A stretch of DNA of 38,563 bases, from IMG/VR virus record IMGVR_UViG_3300032242_001265, positions 1 through 38,563 of that record; one strand, given 5' to 3'. A model generated the notes under the pieces. That model was not told the DNA's origin. It ran no database searches and saw nothing but the letters and a program-made list of their open reading frames with translations. Shown piece by piece: positions 1 through 6,571 of the stretch; position 1 is the stretch's first letter, and the number at the start of each line of letters is the position of its first letter. This DNA is from a virus. The translations under genes were made by a program, and so were the position numbers.

Positions 1-123
1 CGGAGCGATCCACCATGCCACATCGTTTTGGATGTCGCGGAGATCAGCCGATCTAGTTTGCGTGGAGACGATCACAGTATCTAGACGCTTTGGTGTGCCA
101 TGTTTGTCGTAGGCAATCGATAC
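1..123. repeat. terminal direct repeat, left copy
   Basis: These 123 bases are identical to 38441-38563, by direct reading of both ends. Removing one copy gives a circle of 38,440 bp, and the reading frame of metK runs uninterrupted across the join. This is what assembly of a circular, circularly permuted or terminally redundant genome gives. The length could be an assembler overlap rather than a biological terminal repeat. Confidence 0.97.
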
Positions 124-651
124 CTGCGTTTTGCCATCTGGTCGGAGCAAATCTGTTTCACCGTTTTTGCGGATGCGCGCTAACTCTTTTGCAAGTTTAT
201 GTGCCAGCATGATTGGCGCTGGCATCAGTTCCGCAGTTTCATCTGTGGCATACCCAAACATCATGCCTTGATCACCTGCACCAAGTTGGCCAGGCGCATC
301 GTCAAGAGTGCCGGATCGCGCTTCCAAACTTTCTGATACTCCGTTAGCGATCTCTGGCGATTGCGCTCCGATGCTCACGGAGATCCCACAGGATGCTCCA
401 TCGAAACCTAGAGCGCTCGAGTTGTATCCGATCTCTAAGATTTTGGCTCTGGCAATAGCTGCAAAATCCACGTGCGCTGATGTTGTGACTTCTCCGGCAA
501 TGTGGATCTGCCCGGTCGTTGCCATTGTCTCGACAGCCACTCGAGCCGTTGGATCGTCTGTCAAAATCGCATCAAGGATCGCATCGCTGATCTGATCGCA
601 AATCTTGTCTGGATGCCCTTCGGTGACACTTTCGGATGTAAAGATACGCAT
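1..651 (-). CDS. metK: S-adenosylmethionine synthetase, N-terminal part (gene continues at 38440-37892)
   Basis: Makes SAM from methionine and ATP, the methyl donor for DNA methyltransferases. Translation from the ATG at 651 gives the family N-terminus: [12 protein letters not shown] with catalytic His13 and Asp15, then the first signature [12 protein letters not shown] at residues 124-135. Across the circle junction the frame continues unbroken into 38440-37892, giving 399 residues in all, close to the 380-400 usual for bacterial MetK. AGGAAGG lies 7 nt before the ATG. It is the last gene of the early operon that starts at 5153, 46 bp after the 698-1087 gene. SAM synthetase is an unusual phage gene. 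With three methyltransferase reading frames elsewhere in the genome, the likely role is to supply SAM for modifying phage DNA. Identity is certain from both signatures; the role is inference. Confidence 0.97.
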   Translation of the reverse strand, partial: MRIFTSESVTEGHPDKICDQISDAILDAILTDDPTARVAVETMATTGQIHIAGEVTTSAHVDFAAIARAKILEIGYNSSALGFDGASCGISVSIGAQSPEIANGVSESLEARSGTLDDAPGQLGAGDQGMMFGYATDETAELMPAPIMLAHKLAKELARIRKNGETDLLRPDGKTQVSIAYDKHGTPKRLDTVIVSTQTRSADLRDIQNDVAWWIAP

Positions 652-671
652 GATGCAGCCTTCCTGTTATG

Positions 672-691
672 GATAGATTACTAGATCTATC
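672..691. promoter_or_regulatory. 7-bp inverted repeat ahead of metK
   Basis: GATAGAT, 6 nt, ATCTATC: a perfect dyad between the stop of the preceding gene (698) and the metK ribosome site. It could be an operator or a small mRNA hairpin affecting metK translation. No other evidence supports either role. Confidence 0.35.
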
Positions 692-697
692 AGACGC

Positions 698-1087
698 TCA
701 CAACTCACCGCGAGCGCGTTTCAGTTGTTCTTCCGTAGGCCGTTCTAGTTCAAGCCTGCTCCAGATCTGCTCCGGAGTTTCTTTGTAACCCTTGCGCCAC
801 GATCTGTCGAGCTGCTCAAACGTTTCCCAGCCAATGATGTGTGATCGTGCGATGCAATCTCGATGCCGGCAGATCCGAAACCCGGGTCTAAACAACGTGC
901 CATCTGGTTTGAGCGGATTGTCGTTGTCATCAAAATCGCCTAGGTGCGGTCGGCATTTGCCGTAGTCTGTTTTGACTACTCGCGTGGGTTTCGCTGTGCA
1001 TGATGAGCAGAAATCGCCCATGTTGAGATCGGCTGTTTTCGCGGATGGATCTCCGCTTGGATCGTAGCCACAGCGTTTGCAAGTCAT
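698..1087 (-). CDS. Cys-rich putative zinc-binding protein, 129 aa
   Basis: Function unknown. It opens with CKRCGYDPSG, has a second knuckle FCSSC near residue 27, and a CRHRDC segment near residue 75, so one or two zinc sites are likely. The C-terminal third is charged and probably helical. The gene sits directly before metK and directly after the terminator at 1122-1154. There is no clear ribosome site before the ATG at 1087, so it may be read from a weak promoter in the 34 bases after the terminator or from read-through. It could be a small DNA- or RNA-binding protein or an HNH-like relic, but I see no HNH residues. Confidence 0.75.
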   Translation of the reverse strand: MTCKRCGYDPSGDPSAKTADLNMGDFCSSCTAKPTRVVKTDYGKCRPHLGDFDDNDNPLKPDGTLFRPGFRICRHRDCIARSHIIGWETFEQLDRSWRKGYKETPEQIWSRLELERPTEEQLKRARGEL

Positions 1088-1121
1088 AGATCTAAGGTTA
1101 GCCCATCGATGCGCAGAGCAT

Positions 1122-1154
1122 AAAAAAGGTGGTCGGACTTATGAGCCGACCACC
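1122..1154 (-). terminator. intrinsic terminator
   Basis: On the minus strand GGTGGTCGG, 9 nt loop, CCGACCACC is followed at once by six T. The 9-bp GC-rich stem plus U tract is a textbook Rho-independent terminator for leftward transcription. It ends the proposed RNA at 1122-1470 and lies ahead of the 698-1087 gene. Confidence 0.9.
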
Positions 1155-1470
1155 CTATCAGATCCGCAGGTATCCAGCCTGCAAACTTGGAGTTAGATCC
1201 GATCTGGCATTGGCCGCCAGAGCCTTGCAAGGCTGTGATCTTGCTCGCGTCATCTTGTCTGCAAACGCAACGCTGATCGCACACACGCCTTACTATCTGC
1301 TCCGAGTTTGCAGCTCTGGAGCATTTGTGGATTTGCGGAGAGTCGAACCCCGGTGCTGATCGCTTCTCCATGAGAGTTTTAGCGCCCAGACGAAACCATC
1401 CAAACCCGAAAGGCTGGCAGGCTATCGGAGAAAGGGTCAAGGGAATAACCGATCCGAAGCCTGCCAGCCC
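1122..1470 (-). ncRNA. candidate structured noncoding RNA, about 350 nt
   Basis: This gap has no convincing gene but is packed with stems in RNA order. An 11-bp stem 1412-1422/1459-1469 is extended by 5 bp (1425-1429/1453-1457). Then come CGGGG-TTCGACT-CTCCG (1336-1352), which looks like a tRNA T-arm; a 9-bp stem with one bulge (1298-1306/1314-1323); AGCCT-TGCA-AGGCT (1221-1234); CTGGC/GCCAG (1204-1220); GCAGG/CCTGC (1166-1182); and the terminator (1122-1154). A promoter at 1476-1504 would start the RNA at the first stem. I could not complete a tRNA or tmRNA cloverleaf and recognise no known RNA class. A TTG-started frame (1440-1084) crosses it, but its product is Cys/Ser-rich with no family look and runs through the terminator. 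Confidence 0.65.
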
Positions 1471-1475
1471 ATCTA

Positions 1476-1504
1476 ACTCTACCCTACCTTTGGATGAACA
1501 TCAA
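1476..1504 (-). promoter_or_regulatory. promoter of the candidate ncRNA
   Basis: Minus strand TTGATG (1504-1499), 17 nt spacer, TAGAGT (1481-1476). Six bases later comes the GG that opens the first RNA stem (near 1469). The -10 overlaps the TAG stop of the upstream gene. Optimal spacing and the match to the start of the structure make this more than a chance hit. Confidence 0.6.
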
Positions 1505-1847
1505 AGTTGGGTAGCATCGCTTGTGCAAGCAAGCGAAGTTTTCGGAATGCTGTTCCGCTCTGCACACAGTAGAGCATGAGATCAACAAGCGGTTGTCGGA
1601 TCTGCTCCAGATCATCGCTCCAGACAAGATTGGGATCAGCATACAAATCGATCGCCTGGCCGACAGCGCCGACAGGTTTGTAATTAAAGTGGCGCTCCGG
1701 ATCAAGGCTGTCGATCATGCGCATAAACTCCCAACAGGCTGCGTGATCACAATGCGCTTTCTCCAGATGATCAAAGCAGATCGCGAACCGCAGTTTAGCG
1801 ATGATCGCTTGGTTGGCTGATGCTACGCCTTCCGCAAAACTATCCAT
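1479..1847 (-). CDS. hypothetical protein, 122 aa
   Basis: Not recognised. Soluble, mixed acidic and aromatic, with an N-terminal helical stretch (SFAEGVASANQAIIAKLRF) and several scattered Cys/His (CFDHLEKAHCDHAACWEF, residues about 25-43) that could bind metal. I chose the ATG at 1847 because AGGA lies 8 nt upstream; a GTG at 1853 is the alternative. It is a member of the early operon with 15 bp to the preceding gene. Its stop codon is shared with the -10 of the ncRNA promoter. Confidence 0.7.
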   Translation of the reverse strand: MDSFAEGVASANQAIIAKLRFAICFDHLEKAHCDHAACWEFMRMIDSLDPERHFNYKPVGAVGQAIDLYADPNLVWSDDLEQIRQPLVDLMLYCVQSGTAFRKLRLLAQAMLPNFDVHPKVG

Positions 1848-1862
1848 GGTCACGATCCTGCC

Positions 1863-2180
1863 CTAGTCATCATGCGAGAAATAAGCGTTGGAGCAATCGA
1901 CGCACATACCTAGTTCTTCGGCATGGATGTCGCTGGCGATCATCTCTCCGCAGTTGTTGCATGGCGTTTTATCCGGCTCGATCCAGCGCTCGCAACCAAA
2001 ACAGCGATGCTTGCAATCGTCATGTTGCCCATGCGTATCTTCGGTTACAGAAAGGATGCCATCCGAATAGTTTTTGCCTAGTTCAGCATCAGCCACGTTG
2101 CGCTCCAGCAGAAACTCATACGCACATTTCTGGCAGGCGATCTCCGTAAAATCTTGATCGTGGATTTCCCAAACAGCCAT
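1863..2180 (-). CDS. multi-zinc-ribbon protein, 105 aa
   Basis: Four Cys pairs are visible: CQKC (about 17), a CKHRCFGC cluster (about 58), CNNC (about 74) and CVDC (about 93), which suggests two treble-clef or rubredoxin-like zinc ribbons. It starts at an ATG overlapping the previous stop (TAATG), with AGGGAG 8 nt upstream. The acidic sequence makes a protein-interaction role, for example with host RNA polymerase, more likely than simple DNA binding. This is inference; no family is recognised. Confidence 0.75.
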   Translation of the reverse strand: MAVWEIHDQDFTEIACQKCAYEFLLERNVADAELGKNYSDGILSVTEDTHGQHDDCKHRCFGCERWIEPDKTPCNNCGEMIASDIHAEELGMCVDCSNAYFSHDD

Positions 2181-2326
2181 TAGCGTTTCTCCCTGCCGAT
2201 GATCTGGTTGATCCAACGCTTCAGCGCCGGCTTCTGAAATGCATACCATTTGTTTCGAGCTGCATAAACATAAACGCCTAAAGGGTAGCGTTTCGTAGTT
2301 GCGCGATGCCTAGCCTTTCTGCTCAT
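2180..2326 (-). CDS. small basic protein, 48 aa
   Basis: Begins MSRKARHRATTKRY and ends IIGREKR. Rich in Arg, Lys and Tyr/Trp with a core VYVYAARNKWYAF. Its ATG lies inside the end of the upstream gene and its stop forms TAATG with the next gene. GGGG lies about 6 nt before the ATG. Tight coupling on both sides supports a real gene. A nucleic-acid-binding peptide is plausible. Confidence 0.65.
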   Translation of the reverse strand: MSRKARHRATTKRYPLGVYVYAARNKWYAFQKPALKRWINQIIGREKR

Positions 2327-2537
2327 CAGCATCCCCAATCTTGCGATCCAGCACAGCCAAAATGTTGTCGGTCAAAATGCCAATCTGAATGTCAGGCGCT
2401 CGATCCCCAAAATGATCGGCAATCAATTTAGAGATCTGCTCCCGATAAACGGCTCGCGCACGTTTGATCCCAAACCAGTAACCTTCCTGCCAGCGATCCG
2501 GCGCAACCATCTCGCGAAATAATGATTGCTCACTCAA
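2310..2537 (-). CDS. hypothetical protein, about 75 aa
   Basis: Not recognised. Contains VAPDRWQEGYWFGIKRARAV and an acidic C-terminus, probably helical. The start is uncertain: a TTG at 2537 overlaps the upstream stop by 8 nt as is usual in this operon, and an ATG at 2510 would give 66 residues. The reading frame stays open further upstream, but that part overlaps the preceding gene. Confidence 0.6.
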   Translation of the reverse strand: MSEQSLFREMVAPDRWQEGYWFGIKRARAVYREQISKLIADHFGDRAPDIQIGILTDNILAVLDRKIGDADEQKG

Positions 2538-2841
2538 CGCTCTCACCGCAATCGATGCAAACAAACTCTTCGCAAGGCTTGCCGGTCGTGATCTGGCACA
2601 TTTCGCAATCAAGCCAACGCGTCAATTTGTGTTTGCAAGGTTTGGATGATCGCAACGGAGTGATCCGCACGATCCCGATCGCGAGCGCCAGCCCTTCGAG
2701 TTGCATCTTTCTGCGCCGGCGATTGATCCAGCCGTCTCGATTAGCAACAATGAGTTCCTGCGTTTTGAGATGGCGCACCAGGCTCTCGATGATCTGGTCA
2801 CGGATCTGCTCCGGTTTTGCGCACTTGCATTTGGCAGCCAT
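2530..2841 (-). CDS. zinc-finger-like protein, 103 aa
   Basis: A helical N-terminus (KPEQIRDQIIESLVRHL) is followed by a very basic stretch (INRRRRKM), then CKHKLTRWLDCEMC and CIDC near the C-terminus, a likely zinc ribbon. It starts by TAATG overlap with the upstream gene. It looks like a small DNA-binding early protein; family unknown. Confidence 0.7.
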   Translation of the reverse strand: MAAKCKCAKPEQIRDQIIESLVRHLKTQELIVANRDGWINRRRRKMQLEGLALAIGIVRITPLRSSKPCKHKLTRWLDCEMCQITTGKPCEEFVCIDCGESVE

Positions 2842-3242
2842 TATTCGTCACCGCCGATCTCGATGTCGGAGAAACCGCCCTTGATGATGGCATCGAGAGC
2901 GATCTGCAAACCCGGCAAAAGATCGTTGGATCCATTGGTTTGTGCGGCCAGGATCATTTTTTCAATGCGATCAGCGATTGACGCTTTCTCTGATGCAATA
3001 CCTTCGCGCGCAGAGTTGGCGATCGTGCGCGTGAAATCTGACATCTTGATCGTCAGCAAGTCAGCGTTGGGATCGAGCTGCGCTGGCAGATCATCGAAAA
3101 CTAGTTTCGGCACTTCCATTTTGTTGATCGCATCGCGAATGCGGATCAGCATTGCGTCTGCTCCATCAGCAAACGCTTCGCTCTGCGCCTGCTTGATAGA
3201 TCCATAGTTTGTTGTAACTTCATCGTCAGCCTTCCAAGCCAT
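2841..3242 (-). CDS. hypothetical protein, 133 aa
   Basis: Begins MAWKADDEVTTNYGSIKQAQ. Largely helical and acidic, with no Cys and no membrane segment. The ATG at 3242 forms TAATG with the stop of the upstream gene, which decides the start although the frame is open further upstream. It lies just downstream of the winged-helix and RecT/Bet genes, so it may belong to the recombination module. Not recognised. Confidence 0.7.
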   Translation of the reverse strand: MAWKADDEVTTNYGSIKQAQSEAFADGADAMLIRIRDAINKMEVPKLVFDDLPAQLDPNADLLTIKMSDFTRTIANSAREGIASEKASIADRIEKMILAAQTNGSNDLLPGLQIALDAIIKGGFSDIEIGGDE

Positions 3243-3556
3243 TAGATGCCTTCCTTTACTGTTTGCCAAACGATCGAGTTTCGACCGCTTGGGAGTTTGA
3301 TGCGAGCGCCGGTATCTTTTACCTTGCCCATAGCGACTAGTTCGGATCTCCGCGATCGGCAACCGCTCTCTGAAATAAACGGCAAGCCCATGGAGCAAGC
3401 CAGCGAGCAGTATTCTGCGTGGAGCATTTGATCGTGCATTGGTCGCATGGCTAGGATCCTTAGGATCAGAGCCTGCGCTGATGTCACGCTGTCATCATCG
3501 ATCGAGTTGGCGGCCTGGTGGCTGGTTGCCGGATCTGTCATTCTTGCTACCGGCAT
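3242..3556 (-). CDS. winged-helix DNA-binding protein, 104 aa
   Basis: DPATSHQAANS is followed by TSAQALILRILA (helix), then SGCRSRRSELVAMGKVKDTG and a C-terminal wing with SGRNSIVW. The recognition-helix pattern of SRRSELVxxGKVxDTG resembles small winged-helix proteins common in actinophages that are often placed next to recombination genes. The ATG at 3556 overlaps the RecT stop (TAATG). It probably binds phage DNA as a regulator or accessory protein. The fold is fairly secure; the target is unknown. Confidence 0.75.
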   Translation of the reverse strand: MPVARMTDPATSHQAANSIDDDSVTSAQALILRILAMRPMHDQMLHAEYCSLACSMGLPFISESGCRSRRSELVAMGKVKDTGARIKLPSGRNSIVWQTVKEGI

Positions 3557-4386
3557 TATTTATCAGCCTTTGGCTCTGGCATAGATGCCTGCTTTGCAAG
3601 AATGATCTCCTTGAAAGTCACCCATTCATCGAGAGTGTTCTTCCAGCGCAGTTCTAGGATCGATGCGTTATCTTTCCAGATCTCGCGCAGATCATCTTTG
3701 GTTTCAGCCTTAGAGATCTGCTCCAAAACCGATGCCCTAGTTTCGTCATCCATCTCGCGCACGATCTCCGCTTCAATCGGAGCTGCATTCGGCTTCTGCG
3801 CCGGCTCGATGATGCGAGCGTCAGCCTGATCCATTTCTTCGCTGGTATAGATGCCAGAAAGATCGTTCGGGAAAGCTTTGCGGAGCGCCAACGCTTCGGC
3901 AACTTTTGCCAGCATAACATCCGGCATCTTTGCCCATAGGCCTTGTGGCTTGCCATCCTTGCCGGCTGGCATGTATGAGTTGAGCGTTGCCACCGCGATC
4001 AATGGCTCTGCAAAACCCTGTCGATAAACGCCGACCTTGGCAGCCAAAGGTGGTGTGGAGTGGAGCCAGACATCCTGCCAAACCCCATCTTCTCCGCACC
4101 ATTTCGGTTCGGTCTGTCCGGCATACTCGCCGGAGCGTTGCGCGATGATCCGCAGACCATCGATCGATGATTGGATCGTGTATCGGTTGCCACCTGATCG
4201 GCTATCCCAGCGACCGATCATGTAGATCTGTCGGCTGAATGGATCGAGACCGGTGCGCTGTGAGTAGTGCAGGAACAATGCTAGATCGCCTTGCGGAGCA
4301 TCGGACAAGCCTAACTGTTTTAGAGCTGCAAGTTGCGCTCCATCCCACGCCTGCTGATCAGATGCTACTGATAGTGCTGTTGTCAT
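3556..4386 (-). CDS. bet: RecT/Bet-type single-strand annealing protein
   Basis: Anneals complementary single strands in phage recombination and replication. The family core is clear: LKQLGLSDAPQGDLALFL, YSQRTGLDPFSRQIYMIGR and YTIQSSIDGLRIIAQRSGEY, as in Redbeta/Bet proteins. The acidic, less conserved C-terminus is likely to contact SSB or the replisome. Length is 276 aa, typical for the family. The ATG at 4386 has AAGGGAG about 7 nt upstream, which decides the start. The probable partner exonuclease is the Cas4/RecB-like protein at 33168-34082, encoded in a different operon, with SSB at 31269-31679. Confidence 0.9.
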   Translation of the reverse strand: MTTALSVASDQQAWDGAQLAALKQLGLSDAPQGDLALFLHYSQRTGLDPFSRQIYMIGRWDSRSGGNRYTIQSSIDGLRIIAQRSGEYAGQTEPKWCGEDGVWQDVWLHSTPPLAAKVGVYRQGFAEPLIAVATLNSYMPAGKDGKPQGLWAKMPDVMLAKVAEALALRKAFPNDLSGIYTSEEMDQADARIIEPAQKPNAAPIEAEIVREMDDETRASVLEQISKAETKDDLREIWKDNASILELRWKNTLDEWVTFKEIILAKQASMPEPKADK

Positions 4387-4417
4387 TTTGGGTTTCTCCC
4401 TTGTATCTCTCATCCGG

Positions 4418-4705
4418 CTATCGAGCGATAGTCAGATCGTGCATTTTGAGATCTTCGATCTCATACTGCAACGCTTGGTTCAACTCTGCGTATGCGAGTT
4501 GCTTGCTGATGTAGCGAACGCGGTCACTAGTTTTGTCTTGTTCCAGGCCGCAGTATTCGATCAGCCCTTTATAGGTGGCGCGTTCGCCTGCGCGGATCTG
4601 ATCCTTGCAATACTCGCGCATAGCAAAATAGTGGCTTTCGGTGTTTGTGATCCAAAGCCAGACGTTCCATGTTTCGTAGTTTTGCCAGCCTTCGGTGGTA
4701 GTCAT
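4418..4705 (-). CDS. GWxNYETWNV small phage protein, 95 aa
   Basis: The N-terminus EGWQNYETWNVWLWITNTES matches a widespread small phage protein defined by an NYETWNVALW-type motif (I recall the label DUF7249). Its biochemical role is not known to me. The C-terminal half is helical. The ATG at 4705 overlaps the upstream stop (TAATG). It is the third gene of the P1 operon, just before bet. Confidence 0.75.
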   Translation of the reverse strand: MTTTEGWQNYETWNVWLWITNTESHYFAMREYCKDQIRAGERATYKGLIEYCGLEQDKTSDRVRYISKQLAYAELNQALQYEIEDLKMHDLTIAR

Positions 4706-4932
4706 TATGCGCCTGCTCTCTCTAGGATGTCCGAGATTTCGTTCCAAGTCGTTTTGCTGTATGCGCCGTAGCCTTTTGAGATGATCATCAGCGAGTGGCT
4801 GTTGCCTTTGGCTGCGATAATCAAGACGCGCTTTGGCAGATCAATGCGGAGTTTGTTTGCATCAGCGTCAAAAGACCAATCGATGTTTTGAGCCGATACT
4901 TTCTCGATGAGTTGTTTCTGCTTGCCGGTCAT
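4705..4932 (-). CDS. small protein, paralogue of its upstream neighbour (75 aa)
   Basis: Shares with the 4932-5153 product the frame MTxKQxQxIEK, a central IAAKGNxH and the ending TTWxEIxxxIExAGA, so the two arose by tandem duplication. No known domain; a small alpha/beta fold seems likely. The start is set by TAATG overlap with the upstream gene. The middle segment (residues 18-32) differs most, so the copies may now bind different partners. Confidence 0.75.
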   Translation of the reverse strand: MTGKQKQLIEKVSAQNIDWSFDADANKLRIDLPKRVLIIAAKGNSHSLMIISKGYGAYSKTTWNEISDILERAGA

Positions 4933-5153
4933 TATGCGCCTGCGTTTTCGATCTGGCGGTTGATCTCTTTCCATGTGGTCGGAGCGATCGTTCCTAATCC
5001 GCGTGGCAGGATGTCCAAAATGTGCTGATTGCCTTTGGCTGCGATCGAGATCACAAAGCCATCCATGTCGATCCAGAGTTGGGTGCGAGCCATGCGCACG
5101 TTTAGACCGCGCGCCTTGGCCTTCTCGATGATCTGGTTTTGTTTGCTAGTCAT
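4932..5153 (-). CDS. small early protein, first gene of the P1 operon (73 aa)
   Basis: MTSKQNQIIEKAKARGLNV, then IDMDGFVISIAAKGNQHIL and a C-terminus like that of its neighbour's product. AAGGGAG lies 6 nt before the ATG. First gene after promoter P1, so probably very early. Function unknown; related to the next gene by duplication. Confidence 0.8.
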   Translation of the reverse strand: MTSKQNQIIEKAKARGLNVRMARTQLWIDMDGFVISIAAKGNQHILDILPRGLGTIAPTTWKEINRQIENAGA

Positions 5154-5174
5154 TTATTTCTCCCTTTTTATTCG

Positions 5175-5242
5175 AGCCATCTGGCTTAACTACAACTTAG
5201 CAAGACCGGCGGACATTTTGGGAGAAATACTAAAAGTTTTTT
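5175..5242 (-). promoter_or_regulatory. early promoter P1 with upstream box and start-site dyad
   Basis: Minus strand AAAAAACTTT (5242-5233), then 38 nt, then -10 TGTAGT (5194-5189), then the dyad AGCC-AGAT-GGCT (5186-5175), then AAGGGAG and the ATG at 5153. The stretch TTGCTAAGTTGTAGTTAAGCC matches promoter P2 at 16 of 21 bases without gaps. No good -35 hexamer exists at normal spacing, so an activator or alternative RNA polymerase contact at the upstream box is likely. Confidence 0.7.
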
Positions 5243-5247
5243 ATCTC

Positions 5248-5313
5248 ATTTTGATAAACATTTTCGAGCTGCAGAGCGCACACAGATTGGACAGATCCAA
5301 CAGATTTTGATAA
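5248..5313. repeat. two direct copies of ATTTTGATAA, 56 bp apart
   Basis: Exact 10-mers at 5248-5257 and 5304-5313, upstream of promoter P1. The spacing is 5 to 6 helical turns. They may be binding sites for a regulator. They are short enough to be chance in this AT-rich gap. Confidence 0.35.
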
Positions 5314-5342
5314 TCTTTTACTGTTCACTCCAAGGAACAGAG

Positions 5343-5373
5343 ATCCCCGGCGCTATCCCCAAGCGCCGGGGAT
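5343..5373 (-). terminator. strong hairpin ending the late operon
   Basis: ATCCCCGGCGC, 9 nt loop, GCGCCGGGGAT: a perfect 11-bp GC-rich stem, 5 bp after the stop of the phosphoesterase gene. No U tract follows on the minus strand (CTCTGTTCC). U-poor hairpins are common terminators in actinobacteria. It is placed where late transcription must stop before P1. Confidence 0.65.
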
Positions 5374-5377
5374 TTCG

Positions 5378-6571
5378 CTATTGCTTTCTGCGCTCGCCAG
5401 AGATCACGACCAGATCTCTGCGCGGATCATAGCCATCGCCAACAACCAAACTAACAATACCGGTTGGACTATCCAGCCCAGCGCGATCCTTCCACCATGG
5501 AGATCCGCCATCCATCGCCGGAACCTGAACCCAAAGGCCAGGCCCGACCTGCTCAACTTTGTAGTGGTGTTTGTGCGCGGTGATCAGAAGCGTTGCCTGC
5601 CCGACAGGTGTTCTACCCATAGCCTGCCCATGCCACCATTTCACTATGTCGCGCGCCTGATGCCCATGAGCAAACCCAACCATCTCGCCTGATAGATCAA
5701 TAGCCAGCGTGGTGTTGTCTGATGCAGGATACCGAAACTTGACGTGCGCCAGATCCGGGTTCTCCGCAATAATGTCTTCGACCTGCGATGCAATTTCAAT
5801 CTGCCAACTATCGATCGGGTTAGTCAAAACTTGACGATGCGTTTCATCATGATTGCCCGGCACAACAGGCACGATGATCTGCTCCGCTAACGGAGCCATC
5901 GCCTTGATCCACTCTAAAAGAATGCGCCTGCCCAATCGAACCTGTTGCGTCAGCGACAGATCAAGCCTGCCAACGATCCGACCGCCTTGCGAGACAATCC
6001 CTTCAATGCAATCGCCTAGCTGCGGTAATGCAATCTGCCCGATGCCACGATTTTTTAGCTCTTTGTGACGCGCAACGCTTGCTTCTATGCCAGCGCGAAT
6101 GCGCCTGATCGTTCCATCTGTTCCATCGCCGGCATCCTTACCCCATTGGGTGTCTCCAACATTGTAGATCGCTGTCAGATCACCTGATCGCGGTTGCGAT
6201 CCCTTTGGCGGTCTCCACTTTTTGATCTCCGCGCTGATCCGATCCACATCCTGATCGAGCAGATTGTTGCCGGCAGGCTTGACAGATACTCTAAACGCTT
6301 CCAGCCACTCGCCGTCATAGCGTTGCCATTTGGATCGGCGCACAGAAACAATTTCCCATGCGCGCGGATCAAGATCAAACTCTGCAAGCAGGCTAGATGC
6401 ATCTTCAGAAGCGCCAGAAGGCCTTGCTGACGTCACAAAATAGCCACCGGATGCATCGATCTCTAAATGTGGTCTCCACGCTTCCTTAGGCGCTTGGTTG
6501 CGTTTATCTGATCCAGAGTTTGCTAACCCGGTTAGATCATCCGCGAGCGCCACGGCACTCTCCGCGAGCAT
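5378..6571 (-). CDS. calcineurin-like metallophosphoesterase, 397 aa
   Basis: Has the metallophosphoesterase blocks in order in the C-terminal two thirds: GDTQWGK, LGDCIEG, PGNHDETHR, FAHGHQ and ITAHKHHY, which ligate two metal ions. The N-terminal 100 residues look like a separate domain. Proteins of this kind occur at the end of late operons in actinophages. The substrate is unknown: nuclease or nucleotide phosphatase activity is possible and a Mre11-like role cannot be excluded. The gene starts at ATG 6571, overlapping the preceding gene by 35 bp, and is the last gene of the block before the hairpin at 5343-5373. Confidence 0.9.
   Translation of the reverse strand: MLAESAVALADDLTGLANSGSDKRNQAPKEAWRPHLEIDASGGYFVTSARPSGASEDASSLLAEFDLDPRAWEIVSVRRSKWQRYDGEWLEAFRVSVKPAGNNLLDQDVDRISAEIKKWRPPKGSQPRSGDLTAIYNVGDTQWGKDAGDGTDGTIRRIRAGIEASVARHKELKNRGIGQIALPQLGDCIEGIVSQGGRIVGRLDLSLTQQVRLGRRILLEWIKAMAPLAEQIIVPVVPGNHDETHRQVLTNPIDSWQIEIASQVEDIIAENPDLAHVKFRYPASDNTTLAIDLSGEMVGFAHGHQARDIVKWWHGQAMGRTPVGQATLLITAHKHHYKVEQVGPGLWVQVPAMDGGSPWWKDRAGLDSPTGIVSLVVGDGYDPRRDLVVISGERRKQ

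Larger units (their letters stand above)
5154..5377. other. intergenic region with early promoter P1, repeats and a terminator
   Basis: This 224-bp gap has no gene. From high to low coordinate it holds the hairpin 5343-5373, two copies of ATTTTGATAA (5304-5313 and 5248-5257), the AAAAAACTTT box, the -10 and the start-site dyad. It separates the late block from the early operon. Confidence 0.85.

Noticed and set aside
1336-1410. tRNA gene suggested by GGGGTTCGACTCTCCG
   Set aside because: The T-arm is good, but the acceptor stem has mismatches, the D-arm does not pair and no 5-bp anticodon stem with a 7-nt loop can be made.
1084-1440. 118-residue minus-strand frame crossing the ncRNA region
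   Set aside because: TTG start, no ribosome site, Cys/Ser-rich product with no family look, and it runs through the strong terminator at 1122-1154.
1122-1470. tmRNA
   Set aside because: The size fits, but there is no tag reading frame ending in Ala-Ala, no complete acceptor stem at the ends, and the T-arm is in the 5' part.
2701-3207. 168-residue plus-strand frame
   Set aside because: Opposite to two tightly coupled minus-strand genes with TAATG starts; Ser/Ala-rich shadow.
5343-5373. Phage attachment site for integration
   Set aside because: The palindrome is a GC-rich hairpin after a gene stop, and no integrase or tRNA-derived core was found.
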